Source: Borrelia hispanica CRI
GTDB lineage: Bacteria; Spirochaetota; Spirochaetia; Borreliales; Borreliaceae
DNA: 64,000 nt
Reading direction: 5' to 3'
Assembly (NCBI RefSeq): GCF_000500065.1
Contig: NZ_AYOU01000164.1
Coordinates: forward strand, 62,001 to 126,000
Shown: piece by piece, positions 10,201-18,679 of the stretch
Position numbering within the stretch: the stretch's first letter is position 1
Layout: every line of letters starts with the position of its first letter
Translations under genes and position numbers: made by a program
The notes under the pieces: generated by a model
The model's database searches: none
What the model was told of the DNA's origin: nothing
Seen by the model: the letters and a program-made list of their open reading frames with translations, nothing else

Positions 10201-10527
10201 CTTTTTCCAATAGCATTTTCAAATTCGAATGATAGTGATCTTATCAAGCCAATTGCTTTTACCTTTATTGGTGGAATGATTGCTAGTACATTTTTGGCTT
10301 TGCTTTTTATTCCTATGCTTTTTGAAGCTTTTTCTAAGCTTTCTATAAAGAATTTTATTTTGATAAAATTCTTGTTTTTTGTCTTTAAAATAGATCGTAA
10401 AAAAGAGAAATGTGACTTATTAAATAAAAAAGAAAATAATGATGCTATTTCTAAAATTGGTACTGATAGAAATGTTAAATTTAAAGGCAATTTTGATGAT
10501 TTTTTTATTAACGAAGATGAGAGTTGA
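7288..10527 (+). CDS. besB: RND-family inner-membrane efflux transporter BesB
   Basis: This is the energy-transducing pump of the BesABC efflux system. The 1,079-residue protein has the RND layout: TM1 at about 12-30, a large periplasmic loop, TM2-6 at about 340-500, TM7 near 545, a second periplasmic loop, and TM8-12 at about 860-1020. In TM4 the motif reads GMVVDCSIVVIEN; Asp404 is kept, but the second acidic residue of AcrB (Asp408) is Cys405. ATG 7288 has GAGG upstream; TTG 7276 is a weaker alternative. A 60-residue charged cytoplasmic tail ends the protein. besA lies immediately upstream and the PG0541-type gene 12 bases downstream. Confidence 0.94.
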   Translation: MLVKKVVNKPITMLILFSLLIILSIYTFSRLNINLLPNVEDANLYVSTLYAGSSAKEVEEKVTRILESNLSLVKNIKTITSSSSKGHSRITLKFYHGTNLDLALNEVKDTLEFSKGLLPKDAGLPRISRDRLDGIPVISFFMYSDRSVVELTRYAKELLKPRLERLAGVGLVNVAGGGDKHIVVEVSQNRLEAYGLTLSDIVPFISSQNVEFSVGEILDNDLQYQVQISGNFNSIKDLEDVVIAYKSYSLQDDSFVQVKLRDVASIKTIFKEKKYVHYNDKPSVSISIQKRNDANFVNVSNAVNAEFEKIKLILPKDISLDVFEDNAEHIRNALSSVSHSAYSGAVLALCIIFFFLRSFRATVIIGITIPLAIIITFCLMYFANISLNIMSLSGLALSVGMVVDCSIVVIENIYRYRQKGAKLISSAILGTQEMMIPIMAATLTSICVFAPMLIFKAELGMIGDFLRDFAFTIVISLTVSLFVAVFLVPVLSSYYIKLYTSFQKPIRNTLFKKVDGLLHNVYAFGERFYVILLNYVLNHKLVFLFIVICSFIVSLVLFPFLNVSFMPNERPSVINFSFGFPDRTSLDISKSYSDKVLEILKTEIKAYKSIVSDIDSGGFYFRVLLSLTEEIDDWREIQYRVDNRVKSLYPILNSYALSDRNSLGGPPIEIKITSLNFEYAKEYGESLINLLKKRFPSLINPRLNIQEEPQIDIDIDREKAYSYGINIETISREIGANIDGISAGKYVENGVSYDILLKLNRSNIVGLKDLDNIFVINKFGVKVPLSLISNLRKTKGVSSLLREDQSLVITLTAGIAPNESLASVTEDVVDFVTNKVPQRDGILVKIEGEYDSFINSMQQFKIIILMAVLLVFGVMAAQFESLLKPFIILFTIPLTLIGVILIYFISGEKISVLSAIGMLMLVGVVVNTGIVLVDYINLLIKRGFNLREAIVEAGRSRFRPILMSSLTSIIGLFPIAFSNSNDSDLIKPIAFTFIGGMIASTFLALLFIPMLFEAFSKLSIKNFILIKFLFFVFKIDRKKEKCDLLNKKENNDAISKIGTDRNVKFKGNFDDFFINEDES

Positions 10528-10539
10528 TATGGAGGATAT

Positions 10540-10833
10540 GTGTATAGGGTTGAAATAATTTCTAACTTTTCTTTAGAATTTGATTTTCATGAATGTATAA
10601 CTAGTATAGAAGAGGAATTAGGAGAGATTATATATTATTCTAAAGTATATAATGTTAAAGGGAAAGGAAGAAAAGGTGAAAGGCAGGGTAATGAAGTATG
10701 GCCTGAAGAGAATTTTATTTTTATAGTTTATACAGATAAGTTAATTATTGTAGAGAAATTAAAGAATATTACTGAGATTTTGGGTAAAAAATATCCTACT
10801 GAGGGAATTAAATTTTTTGTTCTTGGCAATTAG
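10540..10833 (+). CDS. PG0541-type transporter-associated small protein
   Basis: This 97-residue soluble protein starts at GTG 10540 behind GGAGG. The pattern resembles the PG0541 family of small, PII-like proteins found beside RND transporters: an N-terminal RVEIISN strand, a central glycine/lysine loop (VKGKGRKGERQGNEVWPEENFIF has the family's hallmark WPEENF), and a C-terminal GIKFFVL strand. It directly follows besB and is probably co-transcribed, which suggests a sensing or regulatory role in efflux. No function is proven for the family as far as I know. Family assignment is from motif memory. Confidence 0.72.
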   Translation: MYRVEIISNFSLEFDFHECITSIEEELGEIIYYSKVYNVKGKGRKGERQGNEVWPEENFIFIVYTDKLIIVEKLKNITEILGKKYPTEGIKFFVLGN

Positions 10834-10997
10834 GATTTTATTAATTTTTACTTTATACAATTTTATTTTATAAATATTTGTTAGTAATTTGAGAACTTGG
10901 TAAATATTATAAATTATTGCATTAAATAAAATTAAGATGCCTTTTATTAATTAGTATATTCTCAGATAAGATTAAATTATGATTTTGTTATTTAAAA

Positions 10998-11006
10998 TGT
11001 TATAAT
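10998..11006 (+). promoter_or_regulatory. Extended -10 promoter before the acyl-CoA synthetase
   Basis: TGTTATAAT is a perfect extended -10 (TATAAT at 11001-11006) 42 bases before the ATG at 11048. No convincing -35 precedes it. The rest of the 10834-11047 gap is AT-rich with nothing else I can support. Confidence 0.55.
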
Positions 11007-11047
11007 TGTTAGTAATGTTCTTTATGATGAGTTTGTAGTAGGATCAT

Positions 11048-12937
11048 ATGTCAATAGTAAAGACTTTTTTTGAGATTGCTAGTAAGCATGGTTGTGGAAT
11101 TGCACAAATATATAAAAATAATAAAGATTATTTTAAAGTTACTTATTCTGATTTGAAAGATAATGTTTTAAAATTTGCTTCATTTTTAAAGAAAATTAAT
11201 TTAGGATATCAAGATAAGGTATTTATTTGTTCTGAGAATAGAGTTGAATGGAGTGTTATAGATTTTGCAATTTTATCTTTAGGTGCTGTGGATGTTCCTA
11301 AGGGCATTGATATTACTCTTTTTGAGGCTGAAATAATTATTAATAATGTTGTTCCGAATATAATCATAGTTGAAAATGTAGATCTTCTTGATTTAATTAT
11401 TAAGCTTAAGTTTAAATTAAAACCTACTTTGATTGTTATTGATGATTTGGATGCAAAAGATAAATTACGTTTTAGTGAGTTTGAAATTTATACTTATAAA
11501 GAGTGTATTTTAATTGGAGAAAATGTGAGACAGGATGAAGAGATTTTTAAAACTGTCAATGATATTAGTCTTAATGATATGGCAACAATAATATATACTT
11601 CTGGTACTACAGGAAATCCTAAAGGGGTAATGCTCTCTCATGCTAATTTTCTTTATCAGGTGTCTAGTTTTAGTAGGATGATTAGTGTTACTGAGGGACA
11701 AATATTTATGTGTATTTTGCCGATTTGGCATTCATTTCAAAGGTCATTCTCTTATAATATTTTTCTTAAAGGTATGACTTGTTTGTTTTCAAATATTGTT
11801 CCAAGAAATATGCTTGATGATATTAAAAATATTAATCCTCATTATATTGCTGCTGTTCCTAGACTTTGGATTGCAATAAGACAAAATATTGTTAAAGAGA
11901 TTTCAAAAAAAACCTTTTTTGTAAGATTATTGTTTAGGATTTTTGTTAAATTTGCATGTATTAATGATATTTGTCGTAGAATAATTTTAGGTTTATATCC
12001 TGATAATGGACTGGATTTATTAATACCTTTCAAAAAAATTTTAAGTATTTTGGGAGTAATAATTTTATTTCCTGTGAATGTTTTGGGAAATTTGATTGTT
12101 TTTAAGAAAATAAAAAAAATTTTAGGAAATAATTTTGTTGTTGGTATTTCTGGTGGGGGTAGTATACCTTTGTATGTTGTGAGGTTTTTTAATGCAATTG
12201 GTATTAATCTTGCTAATGCTTATGGCTTAACAGAAGCATCTCCAGGTGTTGCATCTAATGAGTATGGGAAGATAATTATTGGTACTAGTGGTAAAATATT
12301 ACCCGGAACTATTGCTGAGATTAGAGATGAGAATGGGATTAAGCTTAAAAAACCCGGGAAAGGAATTTTGTTTATTAAAGGTCCTCAAGTTATGATTGGA
12401 TATTATCAAGATATAGAAGCTACAAGGCAAGTTATTGGTGATGATGGATTTTTAGATACGGGTGATATTGTGAAATTGTCAAAAGATAATGTTGTGAAGA
12501 TTATAGGGAGGGAGAAAGATACTATTGTTTTAAACAATGGAGAAAATATTGAGCCTGCTCCAATTGAAATTAAGCTTGAAGAATCTTTACTTATTGAAAA
12601 GGCTGTTGTTGTTGGGCAAGATCAAAAATTTTTAGGTGCATTAATTCTTCCTAATTTTGAGGAGGTAAATAAATATTTAGAGAGCATAGGACACAAAATT
12701 CTTGATACTAATAAACAACAAATTATTGCAAATAATATTGTTCTTAAAGTTATTGGTGATGAGATAAAAAAACTTATTAATAGGGCCAATGGATTTAAAC
12801 CTTTTGAGCAGGTACTAAAATTTGTGCTTTTAGAAAAGCCATTTGAAGTAGGGAAAGAGATGTCTATTAAAATGGATATTAAGCGTAATTATATTTCGAA
12901 TTTTTATCGAAATGAGATAAAAAATTTATTCTCTTGA
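11048..12937 (+). CDS. Long-chain acyl-CoA synthetase (AMP-forming)
   Basis: The enzyme activates long-chain fatty acids with ATP and CoA. Borreliae cannot make fatty acids de novo, so this probably serves use of host fatty acids in lipids rather than beta-oxidation. The 629-residue protein has the adenylate-forming P-loop (IIYTSGTTGNPKGVMLSH, about 178-195), the A5 motif NAYGLTEASPG, the A7 aspartate in LDTGD, and the A8 hinge in IIGREKDTIVLNNGENIEP. The C-terminal domain with the catalytic lysine region is complete. ATG 11048 is preceded by AGGATC. It converges with the PBP gene, with a one-base gap and no obvious terminator between them. Confidence 0.93.
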   Translation: MSIVKTFFEIASKHGCGIAQIYKNNKDYFKVTYSDLKDNVLKFASFLKKINLGYQDKVFICSENRVEWSVIDFAILSLGAVDVPKGIDITLFEAEIIINNVVPNIIIVENVDLLDLIIKLKFKLKPTLIVIDDLDAKDKLRFSEFEIYTYKECILIGENVRQDEEIFKTVNDISLNDMATIIYTSGTTGNPKGVMLSHANFLYQVSSFSRMISVTEGQIFMCILPIWHSFQRSFSYNIFLKGMTCLFSNIVPRNMLDDIKNINPHYIAAVPRLWIAIRQNIVKEISKKTFFVRLLFRIFVKFACINDICRRIILGLYPDNGLDLLIPFKKILSILGVIILFPVNVLGNLIVFKKIKKILGNNFVVGISGGGSIPLYVVRFFNAIGINLANAYGLTEASPGVASNEYGKIIIGTSGKILPGTIAEIRDENGIKLKKPGKGILFIKGPQVMIGYYQDIEATRQVIGDDGFLDTGDIVKLSKDNVVKIIGREKDTIVLNNGENIEPAPIEIKLEESLLIEKAVVVGQDQKFLGALILPNFEEVNKYLESIGHKILDTNKQQIIANNIVLKVIGDEIKKLINRANGFKPFEQVLKFVLLEKPFEVGKEMSIKMDIKRNYISNFYRNEIKNLFS

Positions 12938-12938
12938 T

Positions 12939-14819
12939 TTATTGTAATATTATTTCAAGTTCTTTGATGTCTTTTAATTTTGTGTTAGGTGAATGAGACT
13001 GTTTATATACAAAGCCATTTCCTTTAATATGTATTTTTATATTTATATAGTCTTTTAAAATTTTCATTAAGTCTCTTTTAGAGAGTCCCTTTAGGTTTGG
13101 CAAAGTTTCTTTTATGTTATGTTTGATTATAGGTTTTGGTATACTGATTTTTGAAGAAATTTTAATTTTATTGTATTCTTCTTTATTGTTTTTCTGTTCA
13201 ATTAAATTTATTATTTCTCTAGCCATTGGTGCAGCGATTCTTGTTCCATATATGATTTTTTTAGGGTATCTATATACGACATAAATAATATATTTTGGAT
13301 CCTCTGTAGGATATATTACGAGTATTGAAGATGTATAATCTTCATCTGAATATTTACCTGTATTTTGATCTATTACTTGAGAAGTTCCGCTTTTGGCTGA
13401 GATGCTTAGGTTTTTTGTCTTAAGTTTTGGTATGCCTCCTTTGTTTACGACTTCTCTCATCAATTTTAAAACTTCTTTTGCTGTGTGTTCAGATATTACT
13501 TTTTTAATTTCTTCTTTAGAAAATTCTTGAATTGTATCTTGCATTTCATTGCTTATTTTTTTTATGATTTTTGGTTTTAACATGATTCCTTTGTTACTCA
13601 ATACACTAGCAGCTTGTAATATTTGAATGGCAGAAACCCCTATTTCTTGCCCAAACCCAATTGTGGCTTTGCTTCGTCCTGACCATTTTGAATGATGATT
13701 TAAGATGCCTTTTGTTTCTCCGGGGAAAGGGAATCCAACTCTTTCACCAAAACCAAAATCTATTAGTTTGTTATAGAAATATTCATTATTGATTTTGTCT
13801 GTGATATGAGCTATTCCTACATTAGATGAATAAAGTAAAATTCCACTAAGGTCAATATAATCGTAAGGAGGATTTAATGTTTTAATTATAATTATTTCTC
13901 CTGATTTGAATTTTTTTTGATATATACCGTTATCTAAGAATTTTTCGTTTGGTTTTAATAGTCCACTGTCTAATAGAATAGCTACTGTAAATATTTTATT
14001 AATACTTCCAGGTTCATAGGTTAGTGATGTTGAAAAGTTGTTCCATATCTCTTTAGAATATTGTGAATAATAATTGGCATCATATTGTGGAAATTGAAGC
14101 ATTGATAAAATTTCTCCATTCTTAGCATCCATTACTATTGTAATCATATTTTCAGGTTTATTTTCTTTGAAATATTTTTTGGCTATTTGATTTATATTTT
14201 TTTGAAGATCTATGTCTATTGTTAGGTAAATATTGTTTGTGCTTGGTTTTTCATTGATAGATTGTTGTTTTGTAAAATCTTCGTTTAATATGGAGTTTAG
14301 AGAAAATTCAATACCTGTAAGTCCAATATTATCAATACCTACAAATCCTGTAATATTGCTTGTCAATTCTTTAAATGGATAAATTCTTTTATAATCTGGA
14401 TACAGTATGATATCTTTTAGTCTTCCTTCTGATTGAATTCTTTTGATTAGTTCTGATTCTTCTTTTGTTATTTGTCGTTTTATATACAGAAATCCTTTTT
14501 TGGATGACAGTTTTTGTTTTATTGTTTGAGGATCAATTTTTAATATTGCACCAAGAGTTTCTGATGTGTTTACAATATTTTTTATTTTTCTTGGATCTGT
14601 TCCTACTGAATATGATTTTGAAGAGAAAGCTATTATTTTACCATTTCTATCATAGATGTTACCCCTTCTTGATATATGATTTATTTTTTGAGGGAAATGT
14701 TGCATATCTTTTGAAAACATTAGTATGAAATATTGATAGATTGTTAACAGTGTTATTATGAGAAAAATTATCAATATGATGTTTAATCTTAAGCTACTAG
14801 CAAAATTTTTATTCATCAA
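12939..14819 (-). CDS. Class B penicillin-binding protein (FtsI/PBP2-type transpeptidase) with C-terminal PASTA-like domain
   Basis: This D,D-transpeptidase cross-links peptidoglycan. The 626-residue protein has an N-terminal TM (about 12-34), a dimerisation domain beginning RRGNIYDRNG, and a transpeptidase domain with SINK (272-275), SSN (331-333) and KSG (476-478). The last 50 residues (LPNLKGLSKRDLMKIL onward) look like one PASTA repeat. It is FtsI-like in order, but the gene is not in a division cluster here, so septal versus lateral role is open. Translation may start at TTG 14819 or the adjacent ATG 14816; AAGGAG lies at 14836-14831 and a TATAAT (- strand) at 14856-14851. It diverges from hisS. 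Confidence 0.92.
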   Translation of the reverse strand: MMNKNFASSLRLNIILIIFLIITLLTIYQYFILMFSKDMQHFPQKINHISRRGNIYDRNGKIIAFSSKSYSVGTDPRKIKNIVNTSETLGAILKIDPQTIKQKLSSKKGFLYIKRQITKEESELIKRIQSEGRLKDIILYPDYKRIYPFKELTSNITGFVGIDNIGLTGIEFSLNSILNEDFTKQQSINEKPSTNNIYLTIDIDLQKNINQIAKKYFKENKPENMITIVMDAKNGEILSMLQFPQYDANYYSQYSKEIWNNFSTSLTYEPGSINKIFTVAILLDSGLLKPNEKFLDNGIYQKKFKSGEIIIIKTLNPPYDYIDLSGILLYSSNVGIAHITDKINNEYFYNKLIDFGFGERVGFPFPGETKGILNHHSKWSGRSKATIGFGQEIGVSAIQILQAASVLSNKGIMLKPKIIKKISNEMQDTIQEFSKEEIKKVISEHTAKEVLKLMREVVNKGGIPKLKTKNLSISAKSGTSQVIDQNTGKYSDEDYTSSILVIYPTEDPKYIIYVVYRYPKKIIYGTRIAAPMAREIINLIEQKNNKEEYNKIKISSKISIPKPIIKHNIKETLPNLKGLSKRDLMKILKDYINIKIHIKGNGFVYKQSHSPNTKLKDIKELEIILQ

Positions 14820-14881
14820 TTATTTAGATGCTCCTTATTTTTGAATAAATATTATAATACTTAAGAATTTTATTATTAATT

Positions 14882-14911
14882 TTGATTAATTTTTTCTCAT
14901 ATTTGTAATAT
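14882..14911 (+). promoter_or_regulatory. Promoter candidate for hisS
   Basis: TTGATT (14882-14887), an 18-base spacer and TAATAT (14906-14911) lie in the 139-base divergent gap between the PBP gene and hisS. Transcription would start about 40 bases before the GTG start of hisS. The back-to-back - strand TATAAT for the PBP gene is at 14851-14856. Confidence 0.5.
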
Positions 14912-14958
14912 TATATTATGAAAAGATTAAATTTGAAATTAGTAGAGGTTAAAATATA

Positions 14959-16329
14959 GTGGATGTTAGAACTTTAAAAGGTTTTAGAGATTATTTACCA
15001 AAAGAAGCATTAATTCGTACTCATATTATAAAACAAATATATAGTGTTCTGGTTTCTTATAATTTTGATTTAATAGATACTCCTATTCTTGAGTATTCTG
15101 AATTTCTTTTAAAAAAGGGTGGGAATGAAGTAGAAAAGCAAATTTATAGATTTAAGGATAATGGAGATAGGGATGTTTCCATGCGTTTTGACTTGACCGT
15201 TCCTTTTGCAAGATTTATGGCTACTAATAAATCTAAGATTAAATTTCCTTTCAGAAGGTCTCAAATAGGTAAGGTATTTAGAGGTGAGAATACTCAAAAG
15301 GGCAGGTATAGGGAGTTCATGCAATTTGATTTTGATATATTAGGTGAGGATACTTTTCGTAGTGATGCTGAGATTTTATCTATTGTTTATTGTGGACTTG
15401 AAGAAATTTTTTTAAATTTTATAGAAGGTATTAATATAAAATTTGTTATTCACTTTTCTCATATTGGAATATTAAATTCTTATATTGAAAAATTGGGATT
15501 AAAGGATAAATCCATTTTTATTTTAAGGAATATAGACAAATTAGACAAAATAGGAATTGAGGCTGTACGAGAAAATTTGCTTTTAGAGTTAAGTGAAGAG
15601 CATGTTGATTTCGTATTAGAATTTGTAAATTTAGATGGAACTTTTAGTAATAAAGTAAAGGCTTTAAGAAGTATTTTAGGAGATAATGATGCTATTAAGA
15701 GAATCGAAGATATTTTTGTACATCTAAATGCATTGGGAATTCAAGATGCTTTTAATTTTAATTTAAAGATAGTGCGTGGACTTGATTATTATACCGGACT
15801 TGTATTTGAGGCTGAAATGTTAGGTGTTAATATGGGAAGTATTTGTAGTGGTGGGAGATATGATAATTTATTGTCTTTATTTGCTGGTTCTCTGCAAAAA
15901 GTTTCAGGGGTTGGAGGATCTTTTGGTATTGATAGGATTCAAGATATAATTGAAATTGATAAATTTAATTACATTAAGTTGTTTGTGGTGAAAGCCAGTT
16001 CTAGAGTATTAATTGTTAATATAGACGATACTTTGCAAGATTATTATTATAAACTTGCAGATAAATTTAGAAGACATGATTATTCTAAGATAAATAATAT
16101 TGCTTGCGAGGTATATCCTAAGAGTAAAGATGGTAAAAATATTAAGATTCAAATAGAGTATGCTCTTGCTAAGGCTATAAGATTTTTAATTTTTGTGGGT
16201 CAGGAAGAATATCAAGAAGGTAAGTTAAAGGTTAGAGATTTAACAAAAAAGGAAGAATTGTTATTGTCTTTTGATGAGGCTATTAAGTTTATTAAGGGTA
16301 ATGATAAGTTTTTATGCACACCTTTTTAA
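14959..16329 (+). CDS. hisS: Histidyl-tRNA synthetase
   Basis: Class II aminoacyl-tRNA synthetase charging tRNA-His. The 456-residue protein begins DVRTLKGFRDYLP, typical of HisRS. It carries motif 2 (KVFRGENTQKGRYREFMQFDFD), the histidine-A signature LDYYTGLVFEAE and motif 3 (GGSFGIDRI). A C-terminal anticodon-binding domain follows from about 340. The start is GTG 14959 after GAGG; this start gives the family-typical N-terminus. It converges with the - strand TPR gene ending at 16369. Confidence 0.97.
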   Translation: MDVRTLKGFRDYLPKEALIRTHIIKQIYSVLVSYNFDLIDTPILEYSEFLLKKGGNEVEKQIYRFKDNGDRDVSMRFDLTVPFARFMATNKSKIKFPFRRSQIGKVFRGENTQKGRYREFMQFDFDILGEDTFRSDAEILSIVYCGLEEIFLNFIEGINIKFVIHFSHIGILNSYIEKLGLKDKSIFILRNIDKLDKIGIEAVRENLLLELSEEHVDFVLEFVNLDGTFSNKVKALRSILGDNDAIKRIEDIFVHLNALGIQDAFNFNLKIVRGLDYYTGLVFEAEMLGVNMGSICSGGRYDNLLSLFAGSLQKVSGVGGSFGIDRIQDIIEIDKFNYIKLFVVKASSRVLIVNIDDTLQDYYYKLADKFRRHDYSKINNIACEVYPKSKDGKNIKIQIEYALAKAIRFLIFVGQEEYQEGKLKVRDLTKKEELLLSFDEAIKFIKGNDKFLCTPF

Positions 16330-16368
16330 TTAAAGGTGGTTAAATTTTATAACTTTTTTAAATCAGAT

Positions 16369-17514
16369 TTAGCTTTTTTCTTTTTTTATTTTGCGAATTG
16401 TGATTGCATTTAAGAGCAATGTGTTTGTCTTGTATTCATATTTGATTTGTCCTAATATTTCAACACAGTCTTTGAAATTAATTTCAATGTCAAAATTTGT
16501 TTTTGTTGTTATTATTCCCTCAAGTACATCTTTATTGTATCCTACATAAAAATCAAAGTAGGTTATGTTATTTTGTTTTTCAATATTATTGATAATTCCT
16601 TCCCATTTAACATATACATCTGCATAAATTAGTGGATTTTTTTTAATTTCTTTTAAAATTAAAAAATCGTCAAATGTGATAAAATCTGGACTTGATATAA
16701 AACTTGCAAGATTTTTGGCTTTAAGTTTTATTGATTCTGATGCATTTGAGTTTAATATTTTATTTATTTCGATCCTTGCAAAATTGTCTTTACCGTTTTT
16801 TAAATGGCTTTTTATTTTTTGAAATGAATTTTTAATTTCAGTTTCAGTTAGTATGAATACAAATTGTCCTTCATAATTTTTTATTTTTTCTTTGTCATTT
16901 ATTTTTATGTCATCAATATATGTTGCTACATTATTAATAGTTTTTTTTGTGTTTGTTTGAGAATTATTTATTATTAATTTAATATTTTCTTTGAAATTTG
17001 TAAATGAAAATATTGCTATTAGCAAAAATGAAATACCAACTATTGGTAGTGCTATTTTTATTAATTTATAAAAATTCTCTCCTTTTTCTACTGTAATTTT
17101 TGGAAATAATTTATCATATATTTTGTTTTTGGTAAGAAATAATGTTCCTTGAATAGGATGTTTTCTGATAATTTCTAATGATAATTCTGAACGTTTTATT
17201 TCTTGATTGTCTTCTATCATTTTAAGCCATATTTGTATAGCTTTGTCTTCTTTACCTTGAGCTGCTAATAGTATTGCTATTGATTGTTTGACGTCTGGTT
17301 CTGTTGGATTTAAAGTATAAGCTTTTTTTAGATATATTTGAGCATTTCCTAAATTTCCCATTCTAAGATAAGACATTCCTAAAATATAATGATAAATATA
17401 GTAATCTTTATAGAAAAAGATTTCCTTTTCTATAAGTTTTATTACATCTGCGTATTTATGAGAGTTATAATAATTAATAGACTTGTTAATAAGTTTTTTA
17501 GGTGCTGTTTCCAT
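16369..17514 (-). CDS. Membrane-anchored TPR protein with a C-terminal OB-like domain, unknown function
   Basis: I do not recognise a named family. The 381-residue protein has TPR-like helices at 15-110 (NAQIYLKKAYTLNPTEPDVK), one membrane helix at about 155-178 (ALPIVGISFLLIAIFSF), and a 200-residue C-terminal part. The last 95 residues alternate strands (YADVYVKWEGIIN, ITYFDFYVGY, LEGIITTKT, DCVEILGQIKYE) and resemble a small OB-fold barrel; that is inference. With no signal peptide, the TPR is probably cytoplasmic and the barrel periplasmic. It diverges from the TPR gene at 17700 and converges on hisS. Confidence 0.75.
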   Translation of the reverse strand: METAPKKLINKSINYYNSHKYADVIKLIEKEIFFYKDYYIYHYILGMSYLRMGNLGNAQIYLKKAYTLNPTEPDVKQSIAILLAAQGKEDKAIQIWLKMIEDNQEIKRSELSLEIIRKHPIQGTLFLTKNKIYDKLFPKITVEKGENFYKLIKIALPIVGISFLLIAIFSFTNFKENIKLIINNSQTNTKKTINNVATYIDDIKINDKEKIKNYEGQFVFILTETEIKNSFQKIKSHLKNGKDNFARIEINKILNSNASESIKLKAKNLASFISSPDFITFDDFLILKEIKKNPLIYADVYVKWEGIINNIEKQNNITYFDFYVGYNKDVLEGIITTKTNFDIEINFKDCVEILGQIKYEYKTNTLLLNAITIRKIKKEKS

Positions 17515-17625
17515 AAAGTTGCACTTACCCTCATGATATTATTTTTAGTATTTTTATATATAAATATTATCTTAAAAAAATGATAAATAAAATAATATTG
17601 TTGTTTTGTTTTAAATGGTGTTAGT

Positions 17626-17653
17626 TTGACTAAAAATTTATTAATGTTATAAT
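17626..17653 (+). promoter_or_regulatory. Near-consensus promoter of the TPR-greA-recA transcript
   Basis: TTGACT (17626-17631), a 16-base spacer and TATAAT (17648-17653) with an extended TG (TGTTATAAT). Transcription should start about 40 bases before the GTG at 17700. This is among the best promoter matches in the window and may drive several genes downstream. Confidence 0.8.
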
Positions 17654-17699
17654 TATGTAAGTCGTTTGGGATTTATACATATTGTAAAGTGGTAGGAAT

Positions 17700-18644
17700 G
17701 TGTCATCAGAAAAAATCGCGGAATTAATCAAAGATATTTATTTAAGTTTCAAAAAAGGTGATTTTAAAACAGCTTTGATGAAATCAGAAGAAGCGCATTC
17801 TCTTGATTTTGACAATGTTGAAATTTTGACGGCTTTAAAGAGTTCTGTATATTGGAATGGTCAAATTGAAAGTCTTGATAGAATAGATAAAGATTATGAG
17901 AAGGCCGAATTTTTAACAAGGGAATGGAATAATTTTGCTAGAAGATATTTAAAAAAAATGAGTTTTGATTTTATTCAAGGGCGTAACTCAATTAAGTATT
18001 TTATATTTCAGTTGTGTTTGGATATATATAAAAATATATATAGGTTACAACCAGAAAATCTAGACATTTTAATAAAGATTGCTAAGTCTTATAAAGGAAT
18101 GGGTAATTATGAGAGAGCTATAGCTGTTTTTTTACAAATATTGGGAGATGCAAAGGATAATGCAGATGTGGTTGCTGAGCTTGCTGATTCTTATGCTCTT
18201 ATTGATGAGATTAAAGAGGCCAAGGTATTGTTTAGAGAGGCTTTTTTTATTAATCCTCAAAAGATCGATGTAGATGCACTTGAATCTGAAATGATACTTA
18301 AGCTAATAGAAGCTATTAAGAGTGATAGAAATATTTCTGATACTCTTATTAAAGAATGGATACCTGTTTATGGTGCACTTAATGGTGTTTTTAATATAAA
18401 AAGAGAATTGAGGCCTATTGAGCTTGGTCATTTAAAGCAATCTGTTTATAGTTTGCGTAATGAACTTAAAGAAAAGTCTTATAGATCAATAAATGAGAGC
18501 ATATTGCTTCCAAGGCTTATTAATAAATATTTTTGGCTTATTGATCATTATGTAAGGATAAAAGAAGATCGTGTTAGGATCGATGAAATTTTGTCGTATA
18601 TTAAAGAAATAGATATAGGAATATATCAGCAATATGTCAATTAG
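17700..18644 (+). CDS. TPR-repeat protein, unknown function, paired with greA
   Basis: Not recognised beyond the repeat class. The 314-residue soluble protein has TPR-like helices at about 5-45 and 110-190 (YKGMGNYERAIAVFLQIL; ADSYALIDEIKEAKVLFREA), then a helical C-terminal half without clear repeats. There is no signal peptide or TM segment, so it is cytoplasmic. GTG 17700 is close behind AGGA and is the only start that fits the frame. The greA fusion gene begins 35 bases downstream, and both carry TPR-like helices, so a shared role in transcription or an RNA polymerase-linked complex is possible but unproven. Confidence 0.78.
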   Translation: MSSEKIAELIKDIYLSFKKGDFKTALMKSEEAHSLDFDNVEILTALKSSVYWNGQIESLDRIDKDYEKAEFLTREWNNFARRYLKKMSFDFIQGRNSIKYFIFQLCLDIYKNIYRLQPENLDILIKIAKSYKGMGNYERAIAVFLQILGDAKDNADVVAELADSYALIDEIKEAKVLFREAFFINPQKIDVDALESEMILKLIEAIKSDRNISDTLIKEWIPVYGALNGVFNIKRELRPIELGHLKQSVYSLRNELKEKSYRSINESILLPRLINKYFWLIDHYVRIKEDRVRIDEILSYIKEIDIGIYQQYVN

Positions 18645-18679
18645 ATTGGTTTTAATAAAATTGATATTAGGAGAGTTGA

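Noticed and set aside
10089..10490. 133-residue open frame on the - strand inside besB
   Set aside because: Lies wholly within the RND gene, has no ribosome site and reads as a low-complexity shadow of TM-rich coding sequence.
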